NCBI RefSeq assembly: GCF_041146795.1
Contig: NC_135184.1
Span: 5,469,467 to 5,533,466, forward strand
Source: Maylandia zebra
Lineage: Eukaryota; Chordata; Actinopteri; Cichliformes; Cichlidae
Direction: 5' to 3'
DNA length: 64,000 nucleotides
Of this stretch, positions 21,838-33,240 are shown piece by piece. The position numbers and the translations under genes are program-made. The notes under the pieces were generated by a model. The model was not told where the DNA came from. It worked only from the letters and a program-made list of their open reading frames with translations, and made no database searches. How positions within the stretch are numbered: the stretch's first letter is position 1; every line of letters starts with the position of its first letter.

Positions 21838-22352
21838 TTATAAAATCAGAATCATCTTTATTACCATGTATGTGCCAAAAACCTGTGACAAAGTTGGCCT
21901 GTCTGTCAGAACTCTGGCAGTTTTTCAGCCAACAGGCCCTTAGACGGGCAGCCCAATCATCAACGACCCCTCTCACATTCTTCACCCCGCATTTCAGCGG
22001 CTCCTCTCTGAGCGAAGCCTCCGCTGCATTTCCTGCAGGACCGAGAGGAGGAGAGCCACCCTGCTTTTTAACTCCAGCCGATAAGACGATTTCCCACACC
22101 AGAAACATAAACTACACTACACTCTTTTTGTGCTGCTGACACTTTACTCACGTTTAGTCACTCAGTTATTTATTCAGCTATTCAGTCACTTTAATTTTAA
22201 AACTGTGTAATTTTAAAACTGTGTATACTGTATATTCTGTGTATTTATTATCTCACTCTTATTGCCTGTATCTGCCCTGCCCTTATCTTCAACGCCATGC
22301 TGCTCTGTTGTATCTTAATTGCCCCTTGGGGATAAATAAAGTCTTTCTGATT
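21838..22352 (+). mobile_element. LINE 3' fragments
   Basis: At 21838-21875 a reversed LINE tail (aaaatcagaatcatctttatta) is seen. From about 21890 to 22350 a plus-strand piece codes for fragments such as LRRAAQSSTTP and ends in attgccccttggggataaat followed by aaagtctttctgattctg, the common 3' end of fish L2/Rex-type LINEs. Both pieces are 5'-truncated and carry no intact ORF. Confidence 0.6.
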
Positions 22353-22599
22353 CTGCGCACACATCCAAGGAAATGGGTTCTGTTTCTTTGCTTTTCAGTA
22401 AACTTATCAGAAAAAACGAACAGACAGCAACAACATGTATAACATATTTATGTGTACAAAGATACTGGAATAAATAATGGAGTAAATAAGGGATGGATAA
22501 CTGGTTATTATGAATACAGAACTTGAGAATATAACTTGATGACATACATATATATCTGCTTAAGTGTTTGACCAGTAAGCATCCTGCCGGGGGTCTGGT

Positions 22600-23180
22600 A
22601 GTGGGGGCTGTGATGTCCTACAGGGCGACAGGTCTGTAGTCATTTAACTCAGTGACAGAGGGTTTTTTTTTTTTTTTAGACCGCGATGATTGTGGAGTGC
22701 TTGAAGCAGGAGGGGACTTCACACAGGTCCAGGGATCTGCTGAAGATCTGTGTGATGATGGGAGCCAGCTGGTCAGCTCAGACTTTGGGGCAGGAGGGTG
22801 ACTCACTGTCTGTTACCTGTGTTTTGTCTGCTGAAGAGTTACCTCACATCTTCTTCACAGTGTAGATGGTGAGTCAGTAAGGAGGGGTGGGTGGTGGTGG
22901 GAAGTGGTGTGTGATGTGGTTGGAGAGGGTGAGGGGTGTGAAGATGTGATCGTTAAACCTGCAGGAAAACATTCAGGTCTTTGACCAGTTGATTGTTCTC
23001 CCTGGTGTGGGGGGATGGTCTCCTGTGGTTGGTGATATCCTGCAGTCCTCTCCACATTGATGCAGGGTCGTTACCTGAAAACTTGGCGCAGAAACTGATG
23101 GAAGATGTTACAGCACCGGTGAGATCATCAGGTCTGTAGCTGTGGCCTCAAAAACACTCCAGTCTGTGCTGTCAAAGCAC
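22600..23180 (-). mobile_element. LINE fragment, N-terminal part of a reverse transcriptase
   Basis: On the minus strand, fragments in more than one frame read LAPIIT-like, then CEVPSCFKHS-like, then SVTELNDYRPVAL at 22618-22665. That last motif is the start of the conserved reverse transcriptase core in L2/Rex1 LINEs. A poly-T run (22663-22677) breaks the frame just before it. The copy is broken and lacks the catalytic core. Confidence 0.65.
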
Positions 23181-24477
23181 TAATGAATTTACATTGGTTG
23201 TTAAAGGGAAAGATTAAATATATGAAAAATAGAAAAACTGGAAATTCTGTTTATGTGACACTTTTAAAAGCATAGAGAAAATAAAGAGAGTACAAAATAA
23301 GCACATAAAGTGTACGTGTCCTCTTTAGGAACATGAAAGTGATCTTTTTGTCAGAACACACATTAACAAACTGTAGACCCACCAGATGAGACCCTGAAAC
23401 TCCAATGATGCTGATGGATGTGGCCCTCTGACCTCACACACTAATTTGTTCATGAAGACAGAGGTGTGGTTATTTTTCACCACTGTTGTAGATGAAAGCT
23501 TTTTAAATGTTTATCATATTTTCTTGGTTAGAAAAGACCAGAGAATGACATAAAACACGAGTTCAAAATATGCTGCTGGAGGTCAAAGAGTCCTTAAGTC
23601 TCATGGGTGATAAATTTTAACAAGTCCTGGTTTTAAATTTGGAGTTTCATTATTATTATTATTTTGTGTCTGAGTCACTTTTTATGGAGGCTTCTGTCCA
23701 AAGTGAAATGTCTGAGGGCTGAAGCTCTTCTTCACTGCACAAAAGTGCATCAGAGTCAACATCTGGTAAGAAATGAGACACAGCAGCTGATCGAATCATT
23801 TCATGTTGAGATCTTCAGACAAAATGATCATGAATACAAATAAATGACAGCAGCCTCCAGCTGCTCTGTCGTCACCATTACTGTTTCATGATGTAGTTGT
23901 TCTGCTGAAACTGACCTATTTTTCTCTTGTTATGAAGAGTAATACTGTGGTTTTAAATGTGGCCCATATGGTGCATTTACAAAGCTGTTGATTTTTTTTC
24001 GTTCAAGAGGAATAAAAGGCTTGGATCTGTAACTTTATTTAGCAAAGTTAGAGAGCCAAGCTAAATGAAAGAGTTTGACTCAGCCAGTCACATTTTTAAC
24101 AGGTGCTATGAAAATGTTAACGTCAGGAATAAAGTGAAATTACAGGGACCAGAAAAGGTGTGGAAAAAAAGACGTGTATTATTGCAATCACCCCCAGAGA
24201 GGCGCTGTAGATGACAGACAACATATTAAGAGAGTCCACATAGTCATTTTATGAGATTTTTACTGTTCATGTTAAACCATGGTGTTTGCTGATACAGTGT
24301 TAGTCAATTATTTAGTTTGGAGTTTAATCTAACTAATGATGCTTTGATCCAGTTTACCAGGATCTATGACACAGTGCACTTTATGATAAAGGCTTTATTC
24401 AGCCTAAAAACATGGCAGAATGTAAAACATGTGGACAAACTGAGCTGAGGTGCTTTAACCTCCTCTACATCCCTGTT
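23181..24477. other. Duplicated flank, no gene seen
   Basis: Parts resemble flanks elsewhere: 23400-23600 is a worn relative of 58980-59180 (gatgctgccctctgacct type), and 23770-23900 resembles 29640-29740. No coding region is supported. Confidence 0.45.
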
Positions 24478-25385
24478 AGCAGGATGAAGGCGCCCTCTTG
24501 TGCATCACTTTCAGATTTCACTTGTTAACCTGCAGGAAGACAAAACATAACTGAGCCTTCAGCAGCTTCAACATCATCAGTAAAGACAGATTTAAATATG
24601 TGTAATATCACACTGTGTCAGTTTGTTCACAGGAGTCACAACCTGTAACACTGATGCTGCATTCAAGGACCATTAAAAACATTTGAAAGGACTTAAGAAC
24701 ATGAAGAAAATGTGACTTGTTTCTCTGTAATGAAGCTGTTTTAGTGAAGAAAGTTGAAAGGTCACAGAGCGACTGCTGAATCTTCTGCTCTAAACATGAA
24801 CTCTGAACTTTGTGATGCTTCAGGAGGAAAACTGCTTCAGTTATTCTCTCAGATTAGTTTCATATTTTCTGCATCAGATTTGAGTGAGATCCTGGAATGA
24901 AGACAGAAGAAAAGACTTTGTTCAAAGTTTGATTTATAGTCAAACCTTCCAGTTTATTCACACAATAAAACATCAACACAATATATGAATTCATTCATTA
25001 AAATCACAGTTTTTCCTCATTTCTTTGATGATTTTGACAAAAACAAACACAAACACACACACATGGTCTGCCATACTCATAAAGAGAAATGTCGACATTT
25101 TTCAAGACAAATATTCCAGAAACATTTAGAGGATAGAGAAGTTTACATTTTCATGTGGAGAAATATTTTAGTAAATCAAAATGATGATGAGCAGTGATAG
25201 CCTCCATAAACAGTCACAGGAAAGATCTCCTTTAAAAACTCAGAAACATCAAGAGAACAACTAGAAGATGTGGAGGTACCACCCATAATGTTTGACTGAC
25301 AGCTGATCTCTGTGCAGAAATGATGGAGAGAAAATAAAATGAAACTAAAATACAGATTTAAACCCACAATATGAAAGACTTCAGT
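24478..25385 (-). other. 3' UTR and 3' flank of TRIM copy 4
   Basis: The reverse-strand polyadenylation signal (TTTATT on the plus strand) is at 24953-24958. The region up to the stop at 25386 is almost the same as 30780-31269 and 55980-56485, and as the inverted copy 36380-36900. The small open frames here recur in all copies because the DNA is duplicated, not because they code. Confidence 0.7.
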
Positions 25386-27044
25386 CTATTTCACTTTAAT
25401 CAACTCAGCAGTATCTTCACTATAGTAAACCAACAGTCCAGCATAGAGCGGCTGAGTGAATGTGGTCTGGACTCTGTGGAGGAGAGTCATGGTTTCAGAG
25501 ACGCTGTAGAAGGACAAAATACCTGCTCTGTGATCCAGGTACACTCCTACTCTGGAGGAACGAGGACCTGAGACAGGAGTTTGGATGTTGTTGTACCAAA
25601 ATGTATAACTGTTGTTGTCACAATCTAATGACCAAGATTTGTCATTACATCCAAATACACACTCATTCACACTCCCTGTTCTGCTGATATTCTTGTATGC
25701 GACTGCTACATCAACTCTCCCTCTCCACTCCACCTCCCAGTAACAACGTCCAGTTAGACTCTCTCTACTCAGGACCTGTTTATACGAAGTAAATCTGTCT
25801 GGATGATCAGAATAATGTTTTTGTTTCATTAAGGTTGCTTTTCTGTTCCCCTCTGATAATAACAGCTCTTTGTATGCTGTGTTTGGATCCAGTGTGATTT
25901 CACATGAATATTTTAAGAATCCAGCTCTGGTCTTTGGCTCTGGTGGATCTGACAGTAAAACATCCACTTCAGTGACTGTCAGTGAGATGTTTGTCCATTC
26001 CTCTCTCAGAATGTCCTGTAGTTTATCTCTGACCTCTGACACAGCTGCTGTCACATCCTCAAAGTAGCTCAGAGGACGGATATTGATGCTGGATGAGTCT
26101 GTAGACTCACTGAGTGCTGACAGTGAGGGGTAGTTGTGTAGAAACTGGATGTGATCCTCTGTGTGTGAGAGCTGCTTCAGCTCAGCATCTTTCCTCTTCA
26201 GCTCAGTGATCTCCTGCTCCAGCTTCTCCTGAAGCTCTTTGACTCGACTCGCTTCAGCTTCCTGCTGGGATCTGATCTGCTGCTTCACATCAGAGCTTCT
26301 TTTCTGGATGAGATGGATCAGCTCAGTGAAGATCTTCTCACTGTGCTCCACTGTTTGATCAGCAGACTGATTGATGGCCTCCACCTCCTGTTGAAGCAGC
26401 TTCACATCTTTCTCTCTGTCCTGGATTCTCTGCTGGATGTTTTGTCGACTCACCTCCAGCTCTCTCTGCCTCTCAGTCCTTTCTGCTGCAGCTGAGACTG
26501 TGTCGTGGCCTTTATGTTCATCCACAGAGCAGAGATAACAGATACTCTGCTGATCAGTACGGCAGAACATCTTCATCACCTCATCATGACGAGAGCAGAT
26601 GTTCTCTTGGAGCTTCTTGGAGGGCTCCACCAGCTTGTGTTTCTTTAATGGAGCCACATCATAATGACGCTGAAGGTGTTTCTCACAGTAAGATGCCAGA
26701 CAGAATAAACAGGACTTGAATGCTTTCACTTTTCTTCCAGTGCAGACATCACAGGCCACATCTCCAGGTCCAGCATAGCAGTGATCAGCAGGAGCAGCTT
26801 GGAGTCCAGTCTTCTTCAGCTCCTCCACTAAATCTGCTAACATGGTGTTTTTCATCAGGACAGGCCTCGCTGTGAAAGTCCTCCGGCACTGAGGGCAGCT
26901 GTAGATTTTCCTGTTTTCCTCTCCATCCCAGTGGGTTTTAATACAGTTCATGCAGTAGCTGTGTCCACAAGGAATAGTCACCGGATCCTTCAGTAGATCC
27001 AAACAGACTGAACAGCAGAATTTTGTTTGATCCATTTGATTCAT
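25386..27044 (-). CDS. TRIM E3 ubiquitin ligase, TRIM16/TRIM25-like, copy 4
   Basis: Intact single-exon gene of 552 residues from MNQMDQ. The frame is open to 27152 (588 codons). That extension is translated 5' flank shared by other copies, where it is closed by an in-frame stop (GTCTGA in relatives, GTCGGA here), so I take 27044 as the start. RING (CCSVC, CGHSYC, CPQC), B-box1 ([15 protein letters not shown]), B-box2, coiled coil, PRY and SPRY are complete. The variable SPRY residues after DRFT are SYK and the tail is SEDTAELIKVK. It lies in a unit nearly identical to that at 56486-58144. Its expected role is E3 ligase in innate defence. Confidence 0.94.
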   Translation of the reverse strand: MNQMDQTKFCCSVCLDLLKDPVTIPCGHSYCMNCIKTHWDGEENRKIYSCPQCRRTFTARPVLMKNTMLADLVEELKKTGLQAAPADHCYAGPGDVACDVCTGRKVKAFKSCLFCLASYCEKHLQRHYDVAPLKKHKLVEPSKKLQENICSRHDEVMKMFCRTDQQSICYLCSVDEHKGHDTVSAAAERTERQRELEVSRQNIQQRIQDREKDVKLLQQEVEAINQSADQTVEHSEKIFTELIHLIQKRSSDVKQQIRSQQEAEASRVKELQEKLEQEITELKRKDAELKQLSHTEDHIQFLHNYPSLSALSESTDSSSINIRPLSYFEDVTAAVSEVRDKLQDILREEWTNISLTVTEVDVLLSDPPEPKTRAGFLKYSCEITLDPNTAYKELLLSEGNRKATLMKQKHYSDHPDRFTSYKQVLSRESLTGRCYWEVEWRGRVDVAVAYKNISRTGSVNECVFGCNDKSWSLDCDNNSYTFWYNNIQTPVSGPRSSRVGVYLDHRAGILSFYSVSETMTLLHRVQTTFTQPLYAGLLVYYSEDTAELIKVK

Positions 27045-27451
27045 GTGCTGTGCCGTTTCACCGTCTCTCAGTGACTGTCCGACAGTTTGACTTCCTCTGA
27101 ACAGAAACAACCTCTGTGCTCTGAAGGGAAACAGATCTCTGCTCTTGTTCACCTCCTACAGGAAATGAGGCTCACCAGCAACTGCATTTACACCATGTTG
27201 TTTAGACCCATCCTGATACAGACACATCTGTGAAGGGAGGCAACAACAAGTCATAAATGCTTATTTCATCAGTGCCATGGTTTGTTATGTTTGATTTACA
27301 ATATGCAGTTAAAACTGTGACCTAGCTAACCTTGTTAACTAGTAACTTAGCCTATACGAAATGCCTTGTGGCGATGATTTAAGTAAGGTAAAACTTTATT
27401 GGTATAGTACCTTTTGAGATAATAAAGCGCTCCATGATAACGCTGGTTACA
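27045..27451 (-). promoter_or_regulatory. 5' flank of TRIM copy 4
   Basis: It shares the first ~190 bp with other copies (aacctctgtgctctgaaggg, ttcacctcctacaggaaat). The match stops after gtgaagggaggcaaca, so the CCAAT and TATA-like segment present in the units at 33060-33110, 34539-34570 and about 58340-58380 is missing here. The gene may use another promoter. Confidence 0.45.
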
Positions 27452-27459
27452 CCCTTGTG

Positions 27460-27900
27460 CACAGGTGTCAAAACTCCAGTCCTTGAGGTCCTGAAACTTT
27501 TACATGCGTCGCTGCTCCAACACACCTCAATAAAATTAGATCAAGTAGCAAGAGCCCTGACTGCATACTGAGGTGACAATTCAGCCATTAGATTCATGTT
27601 ATAGCAGCTCATGAATGAACGTGGCACAATATAAGCATTTTTATTGTTGAAGTACATTTTTTCCCAACACTTTCATTTATTTCAAACTAGAAAATGCATT
27701 TTCTGAAGAAACTGCAGTGTGAATGCTGATAACTGAACGTTTTGAGTTGAAATAATTGCTGAATGTTAAGTTAAAAATGTTGAGGTTTAGGGGTTCCCAC
27801 CTCAGCATGTAGTCAAGACTCTTGCTAATGACCTACTCATTTTATTCAGGTGTGTTGCAGCAGGGACACATGTAAAAGTTTCAGGACTTTGACACCCCTG
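27460..27900. mobile_element. Non-autonomous hAT-type DNA transposon (MITE)
   Basis: The 441 bp element is flanked by a perfect 8 bp target duplication, cccttgtg (27452-27459 and 27901-27908). It has imperfect inverted ends: CACAGGTGTCAAAA... on the left and ...CTTTGACACCCCTG on the right, with further inverted similarity (cctgaaacttttacatg against catgtaaaagtttcagg, and aacacacct against aggtgtgtt). An 8 bp duplication and CAGGGGTGTC-type ends are hallmarks of hAT elements. It has no coding capacity. It inserted in a TRIM-type ggttacaccc flank. Confidence 0.92.
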
Positions 27901-28114
27901 CCCTTGTGGATTAAACAGGATGAATTTGTTACACTCTTAACTCATCTAAACAAGGCATTTTGTAGAGGGTACAGCAGCCATGGCAGTTTTTCTTGAAACA
28001 ACTAATCTCACGTGTTGACTTTTTCTCAAAATAAGCATGGGAACAACTGTCTACAATAAATCAAACATATGTTTTACTCATTATGTAAGAATTGTTATAC
28101 AAATGACCAGTGCC

Positions 28115-28995
28115 AAGTAGGGCTTCCACAAATGATGATTTTGATCGTCGACTAGTCGCCGATTATTTTTGCGATTAGTTGACTGATCAGACCATGCATC
28201 CATTGGACGCACAGCTTACTGCACTAGCATGACCCATCCTCCAAATCCGGGGAAAAGGACGACGCATTTGTCGGAGTCTTCGTCGCGTCGCTGTAACGCA
28301 ATCGGGTGGTGTAAAAAAAGTCATTAACTGCATGCTTGCTTCACCTACTTAGCTTTAGTATTTTAATTTCCTAACTGTACATCCAAAGCTTTGCTCACTG
28401 CAGCTGTATTGCGCAGTTATGTTACACCCCTGAAAGCAGAGGGGAAATTACGAGTGATTTTCAAGTGATTCTCTCATGCAGTAGTTTAATGCAATGAAAA
28501 ATGAACATAAGTAATTCACATTGCGTACTGCTCAATGTCACACAGTGGAAGAAAGAGCTAATTAATAACCCAAAAATAACAATTGAGTGCTTACTATTTG
28601 TATCTGAACATGTTTCTGTACAAAATAGATAACAATAGAAACGTTTGTAGCTCCTGCCGTTAGCTTAATGGCCATTGTGCAACTGAGGCTCAAAACCGCG
28701 GCCTACCCACTAAAAATCTATAATAAAATGTTTCTGAAGCTCACAAAATAACGAAAGACTACCTATAAAATATCTCAACAACGTACAGAGTATAAAATAT
28801 CCTGTTTTGACCACCATTACCTTAAAACACGGAGGAAAGAATGACGAGGGTGATTTTGAGATGCTTCTCTTGTGCATTAGTTTTGTAATGAGGAGAGAGC
28901 GCGCGAAAGCCCCCTGGTAGAGAAAGAAGCCATTACCAATCGATCCCAGAAAAGACTTACTAGCCGATTACTGATGTACAGATCGCAGTTCTCTT
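28115..28995. mobile_element. Possible worn hAT-like element
   Basis: The left part contains gatcgtcgactagtcgccga and gcgattagttgactgatc, a sequence type common at the ends of fish hAT-like elements. The right part (cgatcccagaaaagacttac, agccgattac) is a weak counterpart. I cannot define target duplications or exact ends. Confidence 0.4.
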
Positions 28996-29460
28996 GAATC
29001 AAATGACAACAATTAATGCAACATGAAAAATAACCAATTTAAAACAATTTCGCAGTGTATTTACATTGTTTTCTGGGTAGCTCCCCAACTGGGTCTAGAC
29101 TGGGTCTAGAGAGTATTTTAAATTCAGGGAATTTAAAATAGAAAGTAGCTCGTCAACAGAAGGACTGGTAGCTCCCCTTACGATAAGGGTTCAGATCGCG
29201 CGAACAGGTGTGAAATGTGTGTGTTTAGTTAGTTTGTTTGTTTGCTTGTTTTAATCAATTTTAAATCATGCTTTTTATTTGTTTTTGTTTCTAATGTCTC
29301 TGTAAAGCACTTTGAATCACCTTGTTGTTGAATTGTGCTATACAAATAAATTTGCCTTGCCTTGCCTTTTCATGCTTATGAATTTGTATTAATATCCAAC
29401 AGACTGTTTTCCTTCCTCATCAGCAGTAAACAGCTCAACTCCGTCTGTGCATTTGTGTCC
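28996..29460 (+). repeat. Retroposon-like tail and small palindrome
   Basis: A perfect 11 bp inverted repeat with a 3-base loop lies at 29115-29139 (attttaaattc agg gaatttaaaat), next to a two-copy tandem of actgggtctag. Positions 29280-29365 carry gtaaagcactttgaatcacc and end in tacaaataaatttgcc followed by repeats of ttgcc, the tail of a common fish retroposon. No gene is seen. Confidence 0.5.
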
Positions 29461-29750
29461 AAATGATCATTTCATGCTGAAGACATCCTCAGACAGAATT
29501 AAACACATACATAAACACAGCCTGGTGCCAATAACACAGCTAATGACACTGCTGTATCACTGGCTTTACTGATTAAAGACCATATCTGAAGGAAATCTTT
29601 GAACACAACAGAAAGTGACCTTTTAAACACTGAGTGTCATCCTCACCTCAGTTCAGTCTTCAGCTGTTCTGTGGTCACATGACTGTTTCACTGTACACAT
29701 CAACTAGTTGTTAAACTGTAATAGACTTCATTTGAAATGATTTGTTGTTA
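29461..29750. repeat. Duplicated TRIM-unit flank (partner of 55576-55742)
   Basis: Positions 29463-29629 are nearly identical to 55576-55742 (atgatcatttcatgctgaag, cctggtgccaataacacagc). Both lie on the 3' side of a minus-strand TRIM unit, so they belong to the same segmental duplication. Confidence 0.8.
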
Positions 29751-29754
29751 ACAA

Positions 29755-30612
29755 GTGTAAGGAGATGATTGTCGACTTCAGGAAGACTCCACTCACACAT
29801 CACTCAGCATCCGTGGTTCCACGGTAGAGACTGTTACCAGCATCACGTTCCTGGGAGTTCACATCTCAGACAACCTCACCTGGACCACCAACACCACCCC
29901 CATCACCAAAAAAAGGCCCAGCAGCGCTTCCACTTCCTGAGACGCCTGAAGCGGGCCAACCTCACTCCTCCCATCCTCACCACGTTCTACAGAGCACCAT
30001 TGAGAGTGTTCTGACCAGCTGCATCTCCGTGTGGTTTGGCAACTGCAATGCTGGTGATCTTAGCAAACTACAATGCATTGTTAAAGCAGCTGCCAAGATC
30101 ATCGGAACATCTCTCCCTCTGCTACAAAACCGCTGCATCAGTAAAGCCTCCAGCATCGTGCTTGACCCCTCTCACCCCTCACATATACTCTTTTCTCTCC
30201 TTCCATCCTGCAGACACTACTGCAGCATCGGGGCCTGATCCCCCAGACTGCAGAATAGCTTTTTCCCACAAGCCCTCAGACTCGTGAACTCCCTCTCTCC
30301 CCCACACAAACTGCTAACCGACTCTTTTGCACTTTACACACCACTGCCTCTGTAAGACATGCTGCTCTATGGACATTTATTTACTCCAGGTTTACAAGCT
30401 GCTACACTGGTCACTTTAAACTCCAAACTGTAAATTCTAATTGAGAAGTTTCTTGATCACCTTAGACTTAAGCTTTTATTTATTTTCTTCTCCTTTCTTT
30501 ATCTATTTATTGCCTTTTTTGCACTGATCTAACCAGAGCCCCATAGTCTTGTCTCCCTGTATGCTGCACCAGATATAGTAGAGATTACAATAAAGTTTCT
30601 TTTGACTTGACA
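29755..30612 (+). mobile_element. L2-like LINE, 3' end with C-terminal reverse transcriptase remnants
   Basis: Fragments read EMIVDFRKTPL, then VTSITFLGVHISDNLTW, then FLRRLKRANLTPPILTTFY, then ISVWFGNCNAGDLSKLQ and DPSHPSHILFSLLPS. This order is that of L2/Rex1-type reverse transcriptases after the catalytic core. The frames are shifted against each other, so it is broken. The tail ends in acaataaagtttcttttgac. The insert splits the 3' flank of the TRIM unit at 31270-32931. Confidence 0.85.
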
Positions 30613-30836
30613 TTGACTAATACTGTAGTGAAGATAGTTGAAAGGTCACAGAGCGACTGCTGAATCTTCTGCTCTAAACATGAACTCTGAACTTTGTGAT
30701 GCTTCAGGAGGAAAACTTCTTCAGTTATTCTCTCAGATTAGTTTCATATTTTCTGCATCAGATTTGAGTGAGATCCTGGAATGAAGACAGAAGAAAAGAC
30801 TTTGTTCAAAGTTTGATTTATAGTCAAACCTTCCAG

Positions 30837-30842
30837 TTTATT
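30837..30842 (-). other. Polyadenylation signal of TRIM copy 5
   Basis: TTTATT on the plus strand (AATAAA on the minus strand), at the same place relative to the gene as 24953-24958 and 56053-56058, about 430 bp after the stop codon. Confidence 0.6.
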
Positions 30843-31269
30843 CACACAATAAAACATCAACACAATATATGAATTCATTCATTAAAATCACAGTTTTTCC
30901 TCATTTGTTTGATGATTTTGACAAAAACAAACACAAACACACACACATGGTCTGCCATACTCATAAAGAGAAATGTCGACATTTTTCAAGACAAATATTC
31001 CAGAAACATTTAGAGGATAGAGAAGTTTACATTTTCATGTGGAGAAATATTTTAGTAAATCAAAATGATGATGAGCAGTGATAGCCTCCATAAACAGTCA
31101 CAGGAAAGATCTCCTTTAAAAACTCAGAAACATCAAGAGAACAACTAGAAGATGTGGAGGTACCACCCATAATGTTTGACTGACAGCTGATCTCTGTGCA
31201 GAAATGATGGAGAGAAAATAAAATGAAACTAAAACACAGATTTAAACACACAATATGAAAGACTTCAGT

Positions 31270-32931
31270 CTATTTGAGCTTAATCAACTCAGCTGTGTCT
31301 CCATAATAGTGAACCCAAAGTCCAGCATAGAGCGGCTGAGTGAATGTGGTCTGGACTCTGTGGAGGAGAGTCATGGTTTCAGAGATGCTGTAGAAGGACA
31401 AAATACCTGCTCTGTGATCCAGGTACACTCCTACTCTGGAGGAACGAGGACCTGAGACAGGAGTTTGGATGTTGTTGTACAAAAATGTATAACTGTTGTT
31501 GTCACAATGTAATACCCAAGATTTGTCATTATGTCCAAATTTACATTTAATCCCTTTTCTGCTGATATTCTTGTATGCGACTGCTACATAACCTCCTCCC
31601 CCTCTCCTCTCCACTTCCCAGTAACAACGTGCAGTCAGTCTCTCTCTACTCAGAACCTGAAACCAGTCAGTGAATCTGTCTGGATGATCAGAATAAGACT
31701 GTTGTTGAATCACTGCTGTTGCTTTTCTGTTCCCCTCTGACAATAACAGACATTTGTTTGCTGTGTTTGGATCCAGTGTGATTTCACATGAATATTTTAA
31801 GAATTCAGCTCTGGTCTTTGGCTCTGCTGGTGGATCTGACAGTAAAACATCCACTTCAGTGACTGTCAGTGAGATGTTTGTCCGTTCCTCTCTCAGAATG
31901 TCCTGTAGTTTATCTCTGACCTCTGACACAGCTGCTGTCACATCCTCAAAGTAGCTCAGAGGACGGATATTGATGCTGGATGAGTCTGTAGACTCACTGA
32001 GTGCTGACAGTGAGGGGTAGTTGTGTAGAAACTGGATGTGATCCTCTGTGTGTGAGAGCTGCTTCAGCTCAGCATCTTTCCTCTTCAGCTCAGTGATCTC
32101 CTGCTCCAGCTTCTCCTCAAGCTCTTTGACTCGACTCACTTCAGTTTCCTGCTGGGATCTGCTCTGCTGCTTCACATCAGAGCTTCTTTTCTGGATGAGA
32201 TGGATCAGCTCAGTGAAGATCTTCTCACTGTGCTCCACTGTTTGATCAGCAGACTGATTGATGGCCTCCACCTCCTGTTGAAGCAGCTTCACATCTTTCT
32301 CTCTGTCCTGGATTCTCTGCTGGATGTTTTGTCGACTCACCTCCAGCTCTCTCTGCCTCTCAGTCCTTTCTGCTGCAGCTGAGACTGTGTCGTGGCCTTT
32401 ATGTTCATCCACAGAGCAGAGATAACAGATACTCTGCTGATCAGTACGGCAGAACATCTTCATCACCTCATCATGACGAGAGCAGATGTTCTCCTGGAGC
32501 TTCTTGGAGGGCTCCACCAGCTTGTGTTTCTTTAACTGAGCTGCTACATAATGAGGCTGAAGGTGTTTCTCACAGTAAGATGTCAAACAGACTAAACAGG
32601 ATTTGAAGGCTTTCATTTTTCTTCCAGTGCAGACATCACAGGCCACATCTTCAGGTCCAGCATAGCAGTGATCAGCAGGAGCAGCTTGGAGTCCAGTCTT
32701 CTTCAGCTCCTCCACTAAATCTGCTAACATGGTGTTTTTCTCCAGGACAGGCCTCGCTGTGAAAGTCCTCCGGCACTGAGGGCAGCTGTAGATTTTCTTC
32801 TTATCCTCTTCATCCCAGAAGCTTTTAATACAGTTCATGCAGTAGCTGTGTCCACAGGGAATAGTCACTGGATCCTTCAGTAGATCCAAACAGACTGAAC
32901 AGCAGATTTTTGTTTGATCCATTTGCTTCAT
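31270..32931 (-). CDS. TRIM E3 ubiquitin ligase, TRIM16/TRIM25-like, copy 5 (left of inverted pair)
   Basis: Intact single-exon gene of 553 residues starting MKQMDQ. RING (CCSVC, CGHSYC, CPQC), B-box1 ([15 protein letters not shown]), B-box2 (CSRHDEVMKMFC, CYLC, HKGHD), coiled coil, PRY and SPRY (WEVER, YLDHRAG) are complete. It shares HYVAAQLKKHK only with its inverted partner at 34718-36379. Differences from that partner concentrate in PRY-SPRY (DWF against WWF after DRFT; CKFGHN against SEFGCN) and in the tail (YYGDTAELIKLK). It carries an extra Ala in SDPPAEPK. It faces its partner head to head. Expected function as for the family. Confidence 0.94.
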   Translation of the reverse strand: MKQMDQTKICCSVCLDLLKDPVTIPCGHSYCMNCIKSFWDEEDKKKIYSCPQCRRTFTARPVLEKNTMLADLVEELKKTGLQAAPADHCYAGPEDVACDVCTGRKMKAFKSCLVCLTSYCEKHLQPHYVAAQLKKHKLVEPSKKLQENICSRHDEVMKMFCRTDQQSICYLCSVDEHKGHDTVSAAAERTERQRELEVSRQNIQQRIQDREKDVKLLQQEVEAINQSADQTVEHSEKIFTELIHLIQKRSSDVKQQSRSQQETEVSRVKELEEKLEQEITELKRKDAELKQLSHTEDHIQFLHNYPSLSALSESTDSSSINIRPLSYFEDVTAAVSEVRDKLQDILREERTNISLTVTEVDVLLSDPPAEPKTRAEFLKYSCEITLDPNTANKCLLLSEGNRKATAVIQQQSYSDHPDRFTDWFQVLSRERLTARCYWEVERRGGGGYVAVAYKNISRKGIKCKFGHNDKSWVLHCDNNSYTFLYNNIQTPVSGPRSSRVGVYLDHRAGILSFYSISETMTLLHRVQTTFTQPLYAGLWVHYYGDTAELIKLK

Positions 32932-33059
32932 GTGCTGTGCCGTTTCACCGTCTCTCAGTGACTGTCAGACAGTTTGACTTCCTCTGAACAGAAACAACCT
33001 CTGTGCTCTGAAGGGAAACAGATCTCTGCTCTTGTTCACCTTTAGACCCATCCTGATAC

Positions 33060-33240
33060 AGACACATCTGTGAAGGGAGATATATTCTTACAGAGCGACC
33101 AAGAACCAATCACATGATGCTGGGTGCGGTATGTGTGATTACATCATGCAGTAACAAGTCTGACCCAGTTAAAGTTTAATAGTTTATCTTTACTTGGTAC
33201 TTTGAAATGTGACAGTCAACACTCAGTGAGTTCATTTTAT
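33060..33240 (-). promoter_or_regulatory. Candidate promoter of TRIM copy 5
   Basis: On the minus strand a CCAAT box in reversed form (ccaat on plus at 33106-33110) lies about 20 bp upstream of a TATA-like aatatatc (gatatatt on plus at 33079-33086), about 150 bp before the start codon. The same arrangement is mirrored at 34539-34570. Function is inferred from spacing only. Confidence 0.45.

Larger units (their letters stand above)
30721..33240. repeat. Left arm of a ~2.5 kb inverted duplication
   Basis: This arm holds the minus-strand TRIM gene at 31270-32931 with its 3' UTR and 5' flank. Its reverse complement matches 34407-36928. The outer limit is tcagttattctctcagatta and the inner limit is cactcagtgagttcatt. 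The spacer between the arms is about 1.17 kb. Both arms lack the same ~47 bp in the 5' flank (gttcacc joins directly to tttagaccc; other copies have ctcctacaggaaatgaggc and more between), so one arm was copied from the other after that deletion. Confidence 0.9.

Noticed and set aside
25386-27152. 588-residue N-terminally extended TRIM
   Set aside because: The extra 36 codons are 5' flank shared with copies where the frame is closed by a stop, so the longer start is most likely chance.
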